DNA of 64,000 nt, taken from positions 2,108,001 through 2,172,000 of the forward strand of contig OZ287694.1 of NCBI GenBank assembly GCA_965649825.1, read 5' to 3'. The notes below the pieces were generated by a model. It searched no databases, had not been told where the DNA came from, and worked only from the letters and a program-made list of their open reading frames with translations. The position numbers were made by a program, and so were the translations under genes. Every line of letters starts with the position of its first letter. The stretch's first letter is position 1. Below, piece after piece: positions 21,502 through 32,856 of this stretch. This DNA is from Penicillus capitatus (lineage: Eukaryota; Chlorophyta).

Positions 21502-23432
21502 CTAAGGTTTCGATGGCACCCTGGACTCAAAGCCAGGGGCTTTTCCCTTGGAGTTTGATGAGGTTATGAGATCCGCTTGATCTTCCCACGAAAGTTCACC
21601 CGTGTTCATATCGTCGTCATCGTCCTGTCTTCTCAATGCGCTCCTACGTCTGGGAGACTCTTCTCTCTCGGTAAACGTAGGTTCCCTCATATAGGAATGT
21701 CTGGGTTTTGTGGGCACCATACATTCAGCAAATCCCTCCATTCCACTCGAGGCTCTCGGAGTAGTATTCCCTTCCCTTTCTGAGCACATCATCAAGGGGT
21801 GATTTCCTCCACAACGGCAGCAGAGAGGCTTGTTTTAGCAGGTTGCTGCTATATGGGTTCCTCGTTGTCCACAATGGAAACAAGTCTTTTCGGCTCTGTT
21901 AAAGCGGGCCACCGTGTGGTAGCGGTACCCTATTCTTCGCGTGGCGCCGTCTTCCTTAATGATTCTTATCAGCTCTGGGATGAGCCAGATCTTCACCGAT
22001 TTCGAGTTGATGTATTCCTCACCTGAGAAACTAGATGGATCTCTCTTCTTCATTTGAAGTCTTTGACAAACAACAATATGGTCCTTCACAGAATCGGATT
22101 CCGGCAATTTCTAGTAATGGCGGTTGCTTAACCAGATCGCTGTCACAATTTGATCCATTGTCAGGGGTAGATCTACTCCCTTGACTACTACCGGTTCTTT
22201 GCCCTTTACTTCGGAGACTGAAAGGTCAAACATTTTGAATTCTCCGATACCATCAAGGAGGTTCGTACTATCTGCTGACATCTTGGCTTTTAGTTTATTT
22301 CTGACACCTTCGAAGTCTTTTTCGTTCACTTGTACATAATATGTCCCAAAACGGTCGGTACGTACGTCAGTGATCGGTAATCGATATTGGTCTTCGCTAT
22401 GGCCTTGAGGTCTTCGCCACCGATGGAGCAATTAAGTGATTAGCCACAGCTCCTCCGGCAGATACCGCTCGGAATCATAAGGCCAAGTGGTCTTTTCTCA
22501 GAGCTTCACGGCGTTCAGCGATCTTCTTCATTGCGATTTTTCTTCCAACCATAAAAGAATGCCTTTCTACCTGTGCCTGTGTGGCAACCGAGTTCCTTCC
22601 ACGAGTCAAACCTTTCTTTACTGCTTGAACGTACGTCGAACCAAGAGGAATAGGTCCAATATTTGACCCCATTTCACCAGATACATCGCCAATACTACTA
22701 TTGGTTTCCGCTAGGTCCAAAATCCTCCAGGCTTGGTAAGGAGGCTCCCATCCCCGCTTGTAGCCCCCTTATCTTCGAAGCAACCATCTTCAGTCTCTCT
22801 AGGGCTTCTAAAGCGTCGGACTTCTCAATGCATATTCCTTCACTTGCCGACTGAATCGCGCCTCGAGCTGCAGAGATTGCTGACTGCACTCTGTCCGTTA
22901 CGCTTACCACTCCCAGCATCATTTCTCCTATTGAACCTTCCCTGAACACTTGTTCACCTTCAGATTCCGAAGACTGTGTCGGTCTTCGATTTCCGACCAC
23001 AGGCGCATTTTCAGGCGGTCTTTCCTTGGGAACTCCTTTCGGCAGAGTCCGTGTTGAGCTCGGACCTTTATTATTCTCATCTGGCTGATGATTTGACACG
23101 ACGTTTGGAGCGACAGATTCCCTTGGCGTCCTTTCGGCCCTGGCGAGGAGTGCAGCGCATGCAGCTTGTGTTGTCTTTGCACGGCCAGTTGAAGCGTTGC
23201 ACTTTCCGAGCACGGTCAGAAGAGTGCTCCGGTTCAATCTTTCAACGAATTTGATGTTCTGCTTTACCACAAGTCGAATATCAGCCGAGCCCTCAGCAAG
23301 CGCCACAAAACGAGCGACCTCCGGGTCTCTGCCAGATCCCGGGTCGGGTGGAATTGCTTTCTTGTCCATTGGTGGTGCAGAAGAGTTGGTTAGAGAGACG
23401 CACGTCAAGCACAGAAGTGGCGCGAGACGCAA
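21502..23432 (-). pseudogene. Retrotransposon ORF1 (gag-like), frameshifted
   Basis: Open segments at 23432-22698, 22720-22475, 22431-22111, 22107-21835 and 21795-21502 follow one another in changing frames. The first likely starts MDKKAIPPDPGSGRDPEVAR and is helical. The later parts include YYVQVNEKDFEGVRNKLKAK and two knuckle-like clusters, CFHCGQRGTHIAATC and CCRCGGNHPLMMC, as in nucleic-acid-binding ORF1 proteins of LINEs. It is broken by at least three frame changes. Confidence 0.7.
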
Positions 23433-23459
23433 ATGCGTAAACGGAACAAATTAAAACAT

Positions 23460-24133
23460 CTCAACAGAGCTTAGCTAACGCTTAAAGTCTTTTTCTTTTG
23501 GCTGATCTAGAGTCCATTAAGAGACGAGGAGCCTTTCAACGATTGCTAAGGACAAGATGAAACAGAATGTAAAGGATATTGATAACTCGCTCTGTGGATG
23601 TGGCGGAGCAGTACTAAATGGAGAGACAAATTTCAAACAGTATCACAGCCAGCGTCTTTATCAATGAGTTAGAGAGGCTTAAGGAAGTAGTGGTCAAGAG
23701 ATGCGTAAAATGCTGCGCAAAGACAAGTATTTGTCATTCCTGCCCAGACAGAAACGGCAGAGTCTGCAGATCTGCGAACTGAAGATAACAAACAGTAAGG
23801 CAGCATCCTGGTGCAGTCTGTATAATGCCAGCGTCATCTACGATTTCTGGTCCAGCCTCAACTCAGAAGCGCTAAGGCAGGAGAAGACAGAAGTCTCAAT
23901 CCTTTTGATGCACGAAGGAGGACAGGTAGTCAGTTGCTGGATGGTTCGGCGGTCGGGGACACAACTTCGTGTCAGCTTCTCGAGGCAGAAGAGGCGTCTA
24001 TCTGCTCACCTCCAGTCCGCGTTGCTTGCAGTCCGACCACCGCTGGTTCTCGGCCATTCGGCCCTGGCAACGTCATCTCCTTCAATGCACATCCACATGA
24101 GGGAAGGAATCGATAAGTTTGACGCCGATGGGT
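23460..24133. other. Unassigned region 5' of the retrotransposon
   Basis: There is an open plus-strand frame from 23701 to 24225, but its composition looks random and no domain is visible, so I do not call it. The region may include the 5' UTR of the element or older debris. Confidence 0.3.
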
Positions 24134-24679
24134 TCAGATGCCTGTGTCCCCAGCTTCAAACACAACCTCCCCGTCCTGCACTTTACATATCGCCCTTAAG
24201 TAAGTCTGTCTTGCAATACCTTTAAGCATCGTTGTGGCGGCAGACGGATGGTGGTGTCTGTGGTGGCCGGCATCGTGACGGGATTGCTTTGGATCACGGG
24301 GTTGAAGGAATTCATGATGTAAGTTGTTGTTTCTTGGACTGGTGCTTGACGGAATACCGCCATCTGTGTAACAAACGTGTGACGGGTATGCTGGGTTTCG
24401 TGTTCGGAAGTACCATTGTGCATGGAAAGTGCCGCTGAAATCGACATGATAGGAGCTCGATTCGAATGCAGCTGCATCACGTCGCGTTTCGTCTGGACGA
24501 GTTCCCTGGAGAGAATGCGAACGGAGTTTGTATCTCCACGCTTCGCCGCTTCGGCACCGACTGTTCGGTTTTTTCTGCTGACGCTTGAGTCCAGAATACG
24601 TCTTCATGCGTCGTCGCGATGAAGCGCCGCGTTCATTTTCGCCCGAGATGCGACTCATTTGATCCGTAGCTGCAATCAT
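24134..24679 (-). CDS. Hypothetical protein divergent from the CDC45-like gene
   Basis: This minus-strand frame starts ATG at 24679, two bases from the CDC45-like ATG on the other strand. A canonical intron (GTATTGCAAGACAG...AAAGTGCAG, about 24223-24180) would join TTMLK to DGEVVFEAGDTGI before the stop, in phase, which is the main support for a real gene. A second frame in the same area (FVTQMAVFRQAPVQ) is equally open. The composition is rich in Arg, Ser and His and I recognise no family. True start codons two bases apart are unlikely, so this N-terminus is doubtful. Confidence 0.3.
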   Translation of the reverse strand: MIAATDQMSRISGENERGASSRRRMKTYSGLKRQQKKPNSRCRSGEAWRYKLRSHSLQGTRPDETRRDAAAFESSSYHVDFSGTFHAQWYFRTRNPAYPSHVCYTDGGIPSSTSPRNNNLHHEFLQPRDPKQSRHDAGHHRHHHPSAATTMLKGIARQTYLRAICKVQDGEVVFEAGDTGI

Positions 24680-24681
24680 CG

Positions 24682-26345
24682 ATGGACGTCGCGCGCAAAG
24701 TGGCAGAGGTTTTCTCGGCGATGGAAGCCGCGACGAAGGTGGCGATCTTTGCGCAGCCTGACGGAGCGGACTCGATCGCCGCCTACGGAATCCTGAAGGT
24801 GCGCATCGCTCGCTGTGCGTGCGGCAATGAAATGGGACGTCGTAGATGCTGCTGTTCTACTGCTGCCGCGACGTGGAAGCGTACACGGACTGCACTTCGG
24901 CCGAGATCGTCCACCACCGTCTCACGGCCGCGGAAGACAAGGCAGCTTCGCTCTGGTTTCAGAGACGATGTGTGAGATGGTGTGGTCAGGAGATTGGGAT
25001 GCTGTTTCTGGTGAACTGCTACCACGAGACGGTGAAGGAAGCTGTGAGGCAGCTGCCTCGACTCTCTGAGGCCGCGATCGTCGTTCTCGACAGCCGGTGG
25101 CGCGAAGGAGGCAGACGGAGGGTGGAGACGCTCCGTTGCTCTTCCTCGGCGGCACCGGTGCGATCCCGATCAGCTCTGTGTCGCGACGAGGCGACGGGAG
25201 TACAGAGGAGGACGTCCTGCGTCGAGTCCACGAGCGCAGCCAGCGACTGGAGCTGCCGTGCTACAGGTACCAAGGCACGCCTGCCGCGCTCTGCGCCTAC
25301 CACCTATGCATCTCCATGATGCCGAGCTTCCGGCATCCCAGTGTTCTCTGGTCTCCACCTGAACTCGAAGTCGTATGGTGCGACGAAGTGTGAGATGCAG
25401 GAGAGCGATGGTGGGCTGCGCGGACCTCTACCAGCAGAAACGGATACACCGGGACCAGTACATCCACCTCCACGAGTACCTGATGCAGGAGGTGTGACCG
25501 GTCACTCTTCTACTCTTTCCTCCCTCGCCTGTGACTGCAGGTGGAGTCCAGCACCGAGCAGATGGGCATCGAGTAGCACTCTCTTGTGATCTCGCCTGTG
25601 TGAGTCGGGTGATGCGGTGCAGGGAATCCCACGAGACCTGCCTGCACTTCTTCCAGCAGTCGAATCTGTGGGACGCCCTGCACATGAGTCCGCATCTCTA
25701 TGAGAAGTTCGACGCCTCGGGATTCGAAGACTTCATCGCCAACGCGCTAGGATTCCCGCAGCACATAGCCGAGTACGCCTACTGTCCGATCTCACTATAC
25801 GCTGGGTAGCTGCCCTGAAACTGTGCCCTGCAGACCAGTTTGTGACCGGACCTGGAAGAGAGATCTGGAGCGAGCTGCAGACGGCCGGCAACCTCGTCGG
25901 CGTGCAGGACCTCGTGCTGCCCGGCTTCCAGAAGACGTTTCAGGACGGATACCTCGTCCACGCGATGGACCACGCCCTGGCCGTCAACCGTGAGTCAGCG
26001 CAGCAATAGCGCGACCTGAACGAGAGCGAGGTGCAATGCAGTGGCGCTGTGGCATCTGAGGGCGAAGCAGCACTGGCAGGAGACGATCTGCATCCACGAC
26101 ATCTTCTGGTCCGTCGGGCATCGCGTCCTGAATTCGAGCCTTGCAGAGAATGAGGGTTGTCTGGATGTGTGAGGGGCGGGGAGGAAGCCATAGGGAAGCC
26201 GCAGGACATGATCCCGCGCTACGTCGAGATCCTCAAATCGGACTGCGATTCCAGACGCCAAAAGTGTGACCCACGACGTCACGCATCTTTACCTGATATG
26301 TTCTCTGCCGGTTCGAGGACGCGGAGGAAGGAGTCTCTGGAGTGA
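24682..26345 (+). CDS. CDC45-like replication protein, apparently C-terminally truncated
   Basis: CDC45 is the CMG helicase subunit with a degenerate DHH phosphoesterase fold. The exons follow its order: ATKVAIFAQPDGADSIAAYG, then GMLFLVNCYHETVKEAVRQL and SEAAIVVLDS, then RLELPCYRYQGTPAALCAYH, MVGCADLYQQKRIHRDQYIH, FFQQSNLWDALHMSPHLYEK, GFEDFIANALGFPQHIAEYA, and GNLVGVQDLVLPGFQKTFQD with YLVHAMDHALAVN. Introns are short; the one near 25496-25542 holds TCACTCTTCTACTC. After about 26110 the match fades, and the usual C-terminal region (the FGRAFxxAA-type block) is missing, so the protein would be roughly 400 residues instead of the usual 560 or more. It could be a truncated paralog in this spacer or an unusually divergent CDC45. 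Confidence 0.55.
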
Positions 26346-26652
26346 GAACATCCCTTCTGCCTCACTGGACACTCCCGCATCGGCAGTGCTGAATGTTTGC
26401 TTGCTGAAGACAGTAGCTTCGTTTAGTCAAAAGCAGATATTCTCCAAAGCATGTCGCCCGCGTACTTACTTGGTTGGCAGCGTCTCTCCGTCCGACGAGC
26501 GCATCTTTTGCCATGCAGGATTCGTTGCGCTGCAGAGACAGTTCAGGGCATGATGCCTGTCTTTTCAGCCACTGTCTCGATCATTTAATAATGACCGCGT
26601 TGGATCGGACCACACATTCTGCACGTTTTCATTCGGCATTTCTCGTTCACAC
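26346..26652. other. Intergenic region before the beta-helix gene
   Basis: About 300 bp between the end of the CDC45-like frame and the signal-peptide ATG of the next gene. It should contain that gene's promoter; no other feature is visible. Confidence 0.4.
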
Positions 26653-29600
26653 GATGCTACGATCTCTCTGTTATCTGAAACTCTGCATTCTGTGCGCTGC
26701 ACTCGCACGAGGCGTTGCCATACCATTCGCAGCTGAAAGGGCGACCATGCGTCCGCCAGACGCCGGGTCGACGCACAACGGTTTAGTGCATACACTCTGT
26801 CGCAACTTCTAACCGTGCTGTCTGGCGTTTAGATCAAGCAGTCGGAAAACACCCACTAACGTTGACTGCGACGTCTACGGACTTCTCGGCGGAGCCCGTT
26901 CAAGACGTATGTTTGCGTTCGGTTGAGTTCGGCACTGAACACACATTCTCTGCTTCTAGACAGTAAACGCCGAGCGCCGTCTGCTTCAGTCTGACGCGTC
27001 AGGATACGACGGCATATCAGATGAGGGTACTTTCTCTCTCGCGCAGAGTTCGGTAGTCGAGTTGTTTCTGCTATGCTGTAGGTTTCAAATGCAACTTGAC
27101 AAGCGAAGCCAGAGACAGGTACAAATTGGCAGATAACCAACCATGGCTCGTCGACGACGAAGTCCTCGAAGAGGTGAACAATGACTTGCAGTTGATTGTG
27201 AACTGCACCCGAGAAGGCGATGAAATTGCTTTTGACGTGACTGATGTCATCCAGCCACAATCCCTCGTCATTATCCCATGGCGGCTGACCTTGTCTTCAC
27301 ACGTCGAGGACGCCTCTGGCAGCGAAGACGCCTCGACCTCCAAGACGAAGACAAGATTCACATGTCCTCGAGAAAACACTGGCATCTTTGTCGTGCAGTA
27401 AGACCGCCTCGACTGATACACTTCTCTCACTCCTTGATACAGGGCCATGAGCATCACCTTTTCTGATCTTATCTTCGAGGGCTGCACAACTGACGGAAAG
27501 AATGAATCCGAGCCAATTGTCAGGGTCATGGGATGCAACAACCGAAACGTCTCCGGGATCGTTTCTCTGCTTCGCGTGACCTTTAGGAATAACACACTCG
27601 TTGGTGCGTCGGGACTGCGTATGTCCGAGTCGTCGTGTTCCGAGTTGGAGATGGTGGACGTCGAAATTGCGGACAACGAGTGCTCGAGCGACGGATGCGG
27701 CGTCTTCCTTGCGATGAACAGCAGTCTGGAGAACTGCGCCGCGTCTGGAAACAGAGTGGTCAAATCCGACGAGCAGATGTCGTCCTTGTTGTACGCTCCG
27801 GCGTCATCCAATACCACGATCCAAGGATTCGCGGCTTCCAGAAACAACATCACCGTCGTTCGACTTCGAGATGGCCTCCTTTCTCTGTCCAACGCGTCGT
27901 TCATGTGGAATTCTCTGGACAATAAACACGGCAGCGAGATGAATGCCTCGTGTGTTCATTTGGACAGCTCGTATGTCGAAATCAGCAACTGCAGTTTCAT
28001 CGCGAACGAAGGCTACAACAAATCAGCTATCTTTGCTGGAAAGTCAAACATATTTGTGTCTGGTTCAGAGTTCCGAAACAACGTCGGTTCTTGGAATGGC
28101 GGATTCATGTACGCGCAGAACACAAAAGTGACGCTGGAAAGCTCCTTTGCGACAAACAACAGCGCAGGCGCAAGAGGCGGATTCATTTACACGTGGAACT
28201 CGACTGTGAAGTTGGAAAACACCACGGCGACAAACAACAATGCAATGGATAGTGGCGGATTCATCGCCGCGATTCGATCGACTGTGAAGCTGGAAAACAC
28301 CTCGGCGAAAGACAACAGCGCACGAACAAGAGGCGGATTCATTTACACGCGGACTTCTAAAAACGTGACGCTAAAAAACACTGCTGCGACAAACAACAGT
28401 GCAGGGGGACTAGGCGGATTCATCACCGCGTTTCAATCGAACGTGACGCTGGAGAACACCACTTCGACGAACAGCAACGCACGGCGTGATGGCGGATTTA
28501 TGTACGCGGGGAACTCGACTGTGAAGCTGGAGAACACCACTTCGACGAACAGCAACGCACGGCGTGATGGCGGATTTATGTACGCGGGGAACTCGACTGT
28601 GAAGCTGGAGAACACCACTTCGACGAACAGCAACGCACAGCGTGATGGCGGATTTATGTACGCGGGGAACTCGACTGTGAAGCTGGAGAACACCACTTCG
28701 ACGAACAGCAACGCACAGCGTGATGGCGGATTTATGTACGCGGGGAACTCGAACGTGACGCTGGAGAACACCACTTCGACGAACAGCAGCGTGGGGGTAG
28801 ATGGTGGTCTTGTGTATGGAATCTCTTCAGAGCTGAGAATCACACTGTCACAATTCTCTTCGAGCAACTCTATCTCTGGAGGCTTTGTCGCATTAGACAA
28901 CAGCTCGATCTTCATGAATGACTCTGAGATTGTTGGAGGAAGATCCAAGAATGGCGGAGCAATTTGGATGGAAGCGTCCAACATGAAGGCGCGCAATCTC
29001 ACTATAACTCACTGTCGCGCCGACAACTCCGGCGGTGGTGTGATGAGCCTTACACACTCGACGTTTCTTTGTGTCGACTGCAAGTTTGAAAACAACTCGG
29101 CGGAGAAGGGGAACGGCGGTGCGGTTTTCTTCGATTCGCACCCCGATCAGAATCTGGCGCTGCAGATCGTCCAAAGCCGATTTGAAAACAATGAGGCAGA
29201 ACTCGGAGGTAGGACTTGCGAGAACGATAGGGGGACACTCTTGATACGTACATTTAGGCGGAGTCTTCTTCGAGTGTAGCGAGATAAGAGAACACTGCAT
29301 AACGCACGGTACCGACTGCCCATTCATGGCTTTGACGACCACAAATTTCTCTGGCAATAAAGCGGAAGTTGCCGGAGGCGCCATTTTCGCTGGTTGCGTT
29401 GAAGCCATTCGTTTCGATTGCCCCAAGGCTTCTCCGGATACCGGTCTGGAGTTCTACCAGGGGGAGGACTGGAAAGCTTTGAAGCAACTGGAGTCCGAGG
29501 CGGACATCTGCCCGTCGTGGAAAGGAAATCACGGAAACCTCTATGGACCTGACGTCGGGACGTACGCCACATATGCAAACATGACGATCGAGAAGGCCAT

Positions 29601-31939
29601 GAGATCCGTCTGCGTCGGCGGAGAGGACTGCGTGATCGATGGGTATCGTACTGGTGAAGATCTGCCAGAGGCAAGAGTAATACTGCTGGATGGTTTGGGG
29701 CAAGGATCTCCGATCAGTCATCGCGGAGTCAGAGTCAGAGTCAACGCCAACTTGTCATCGCCGGATGGCGAGTTTATGGTTGGTTCGATCGTGCTGCCGA
29801 TGGAAGAAGGGAGCTGTACCTTTCAATCTGTCAGAGGCTTCGTCCCTCCGGGCAAGTACGAGCTCACTGTCGGATTTGGTGAAGAAGCGATCAAAGACAT
29901 TGGGATAATTGTGGAAGTTCGAGACTGTTCTACTGGCGAGATTGTGGCGCCTGCTACCGGAGTTTGCCAGGAGTGCAGCAACACAACGTACAATTTTGAC
30001 CTTTCGGCAGGCGCTTGCGAGCCATGTCCAGAGAATGGCAACTGCGAGTCCAGAGTGATCACTCCGGGCGATGGCTACTGGCAGAAGACGCCGTGTTCCA
30101 AGCACATCCACAGGTGTCTGCCGACGTCCTCCTGCAAACGCGAAAACCGCTCCAAGAGCCTGACAGACCTCGTGGGCGACGCTGCGAACTGCACTTTTGA
30201 TCGATCTGTGATAGAGAACTACACTCAAGCTCAGTGTGCAAAGGTACAGCTTTGCTTTCATTCGCGTACCCAAGCGATCTGCGTTTTCATCAAAGGGTCA
30301 CGAAGGGCCGCTCTGCGGATCATGCTCATCCGGATATGGCTCTGGCCTGTCGGCGAAGTGCAAGAGGTGCCTGAAGAAATTCGTCAACGTTGCTCTGATT
30401 CTGACATCGATTCTCTTCTTGATCGGACTGACGGGTATCACCGTCAATGGCACACTCAACGTTGGGAAGACGGATCAAAGAGAGCTACGTCGCCAAAATG
30501 CGTTTACTACACGATCGGTCGAGCTGAGGTCTCTTCGTTCTCTCGAAGACCAATCAGAGAGAGCGAATACCGATGAGTCCTCTCGTCGCGGTGATTCTCC
30601 GAGCGATGAATCCACGGAAGGTGTCCCCGCAGACGAGGCATTGCTCGCCAAGTGGAAAGCCGTCGAAATGTTCAAGGTGAGAGAAGCACGTGCCTTGCTC
30701 CCTCGCTTAATGTTTTCTTGTCATCGTCGTAGATCATTCTGAGCTTTGTTCAAACGACCATCTTGTTGGCTTCTTTGGACGTCGGATGGGGCCTTCCTCT
30801 GCTCATCCTGGCAGAAGCAGCAGGTGAAGCCGAGCATTGCTTTGCGTTTTGTGTATTGAGTCGTTGCCGTGGCAGAGTATATCAGTGGCCTCGCATCAGA
30901 AGGCAACAGACGCTCTGTCACGTGTCTAGATCCGTCTGCGCATTCAACAGCGCTGGCTTTCGCGTTCAACCTCTGCTTTGTTCCCGTTGCCGTGTTTCTC
31001 TTCTGGATTGTTCTCTGGACGGTAACGGCTGTGGGGTACGAAGTAGAGAGGCCTCGGCGTTACTTGGCGAAGAGGTGCATGCTATCCCTGATGGCATTGT
31101 GGTATGTCACTCTGGTGCCAGTGGTCAAAACCGCCATGAGCATCGGCCTCTGCGTCGACGTGCACGACTCGACGAATCTGAAGGAGATTGAGGCGACGCA
31201 CAAGTACTGGGCCGTCGACACGGAAATCAAATGCTACGAAGATGACCACGCCAGACTCCTTTACTTCGTGGTCTTGGCGTTCGTCTGTCCTGCGTACGGC
31301 GGATTGCTCATTGTCTTCTCCCTTTTCCTCAGAGCCTCGGCCGAGCAACTGCGCGATAAAAACGGCTGGATCTACGAGACGACGGGATTCCTCTACCGCA
31401 GTTACAGTCTGGGCCGTCGTCGTTACTGGGAAGTCGCTATCGTTCTCAGAAAGGTGGCGATTGCCTTTATGGTGTTCTGCGCCCACCTCTACGACAGCGT
31501 CGTGCCGATTACTGGAGTCGCGCATGTCATCACGCTTGCCATCGTAGCACAGATTGTGGCGAAGCCCTACCGCAAAGAGTTCGAAGACCTTGACAGATTC
31601 GACCTGGCATCAATGTTCGTTTCGCTGGTGACGATTCTCATGGCGATCACGCTCAAACAAGAAGACTTCCCGGATGACGTCACTCGCGAATTGTCGACAG
31701 CCGCGTGCGTCTTGCTGAACCTGGCGACCTTTGTTGTCTTTTCTTACTACAATCTGAAGTTCCTGACCGAGTATCTGAAGCACAGGTTGTCAGAGTGTGA
31801 TGAAAACCATACGTCATGCTTTGGCGTCTTCGGTGTCCTGAGACGATGGATAGGCTACCAGATCCAACATCTGATTAACAAGCCAAAGTCGACACCTGAA
31901 GTCTTCGAAACCGCCGAGCAATCGGATCTCGAAGACTAA
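26653..31939 (+). CDS. Secreted beta-helix / GCC-rich multipass membrane protein
   Basis: This is a protein of about 1,600 residues made from about nine exons. A signal peptide (MLRSLCYLKLCILCAALARG) is followed by three short exons, then a long parallel beta-helix built from polymorphic-membrane-protein-like repeats (GGFIYT, FENNSAEKGNGGAVFF, FSGNKAEVAGGAIFAG). Next is a cysteine-rich EGF/GCC2-like module (CQECSNTTYNFDLSAGACEP, CGSCSSGYGSGLSAKCKRCL) and then several transmembrane helices (VNVALILTSILFLIGLTGI, FNLCFVPVAVFLFWIVLWTV, LLYFVVLAFVCPAYGGLLIV). The cytosolic tail is acidic. The layout is known from protist and algal surface proteins and suggests adhesion or sensing. Introns include GTAAGACCGCC...GATACAG (27400-27445) and GTGAAGCCGAG...GTGGCAG (30821-30872); each keeps phase. 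N-glycosylation sites (NxS/T) are dense throughout the ectodomain. Confidence 0.85.
28449..28838 (+). repeat. 78-bp in-frame tandem repeat in the beta-helix gene
   Basis: Units begin at 28449, 28527, 28605, 28683 and 28761 with CTGGAGAACACCACTTCG and encode 26 residues each (LENTTSTNSNARRDGGFMYA then GNSTVK). The first four units are nearly identical at DNA level, with ARRD or AQRD variants; the fifth ends differently. Older, diverged units lie upstream from about 28080. This looks like recent expansion by slippage or unequal exchange. Confidence 0.95.
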
Positions 31940-32856
31940 ACGGATTGACATCCACTTGTTCCAGATTTTTTCTTCTTTCCAAGCTGAACTTGGATAAGGT
32001 TCATATCACATACATAAGCTGTGACGTGACTTGTCTTTTTCTTATCTGCTAGAACAGTCGACACGCAAGTTTGCATATCATCCAAAAGGCATGAGTGCTG
32101 CTTGTTCTCCGAAACAGGTTTTTAAATTAACGTGACGAAAGCGCGGCGCCACGTTTCCGTTCGCGAAGGTTGACGAGAACGACTTCGACGGCGTCGGTCT
32201 AGATGAGAGGTCGCAGTTAACGCGTGCGCTCATTTGTCGCAGACGAAGTCTCTGCCGGTGTACATCGGGTCAGATCCAGCAACTGCAGTCACATCATCGC
32301 CGACATCATCGATGTCACGTTTCTTTTTAGATCAACCGCATACAGAAGACGTCGTCGAAGGTGAGTCGTCCAAGTCTCCTGACATGGACGACACAGTTTC
32401 GAGCAAACAAAATCCGCAACTCCGCATACCAAACAACACCGTTGCCTCGAGCGAACTCCATTAAACACGACAAGAGTTTCCAAATCCACGTCAACGGAGA
32501 GAATCTGTTCGCTCAATGGCTAGATCTGTCACTCGACGTCATTATTGTGCAACGGCGACAGACAAATGCTATCAACGGTGTTTTGAAGTCGCTACAAAGA
32601 GTTTATCCGTTCCGTGGTGACGAGGGAGGGATGCCTTAAAACTGTAGCGCTTCCAGAAATATATATATATTGTACCGAAAACCAGCGTTCCTAGTCTGTT
32701 CCATGATAAACACGGGATTTATGTTTGGTCGAGCATATCAAAGGCGCTCACCGTAGCAAAGGTTTCGTGCAGGTATGTAATCTTGAGGCCTTCGATGTTA
32801 GAACGAATAGTGTTTGGATGCAGTCATCCACAACGAGCCATTTTTTAACCATCACA
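31940..32856. other. Gene-poor spacer stretch
   Basis: I see only short frames without domain signals. There is a small AT-dinucleotide run near 32661-32672. It probably contains the 3' UTR of the beta-helix gene and unclassified debris next to the LTR-element remnant. Confidence 0.4.

Larger units (their letters stand above)
18552..23432 (-). mobile_element. Decayed non-LTR (LINE-type) retrotransposon
   Basis: Reading down the minus strand, the parts come in the order of a two-ORF LINE: a gag-like region with CCHC knuckles, an apurinic-type endonuclease, reverse transcriptase, a weak RNase H-like region and a C-terminal cysteine-histidine motif. Each part sits in a different frame, so there are several frameshifts and stops and the copy should be inactive. 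The domain order (endonuclease, RT, RNase H) suggests the I/Jockey/R1 side of the LINE tree. Target-site duplications and a poly(A) tail are not obvious; the 3' end lies somewhere in 18490-18552. It occupies the spacer between the inverted-repeat arms. Confidence 0.85.

Noticed and set aside
23701-24225. 174-codon plus-strand frame.
   Set aside because: Composition looks random, no domain or splice support, and it lies next to retrotransposon debris.
27071-27922. 283-codon minus-strand frame opposite the beta-helix gene.
   Set aside because: It is antisense to exons that carry the signal-peptide gene's conserved repeats and phase-correct introns.
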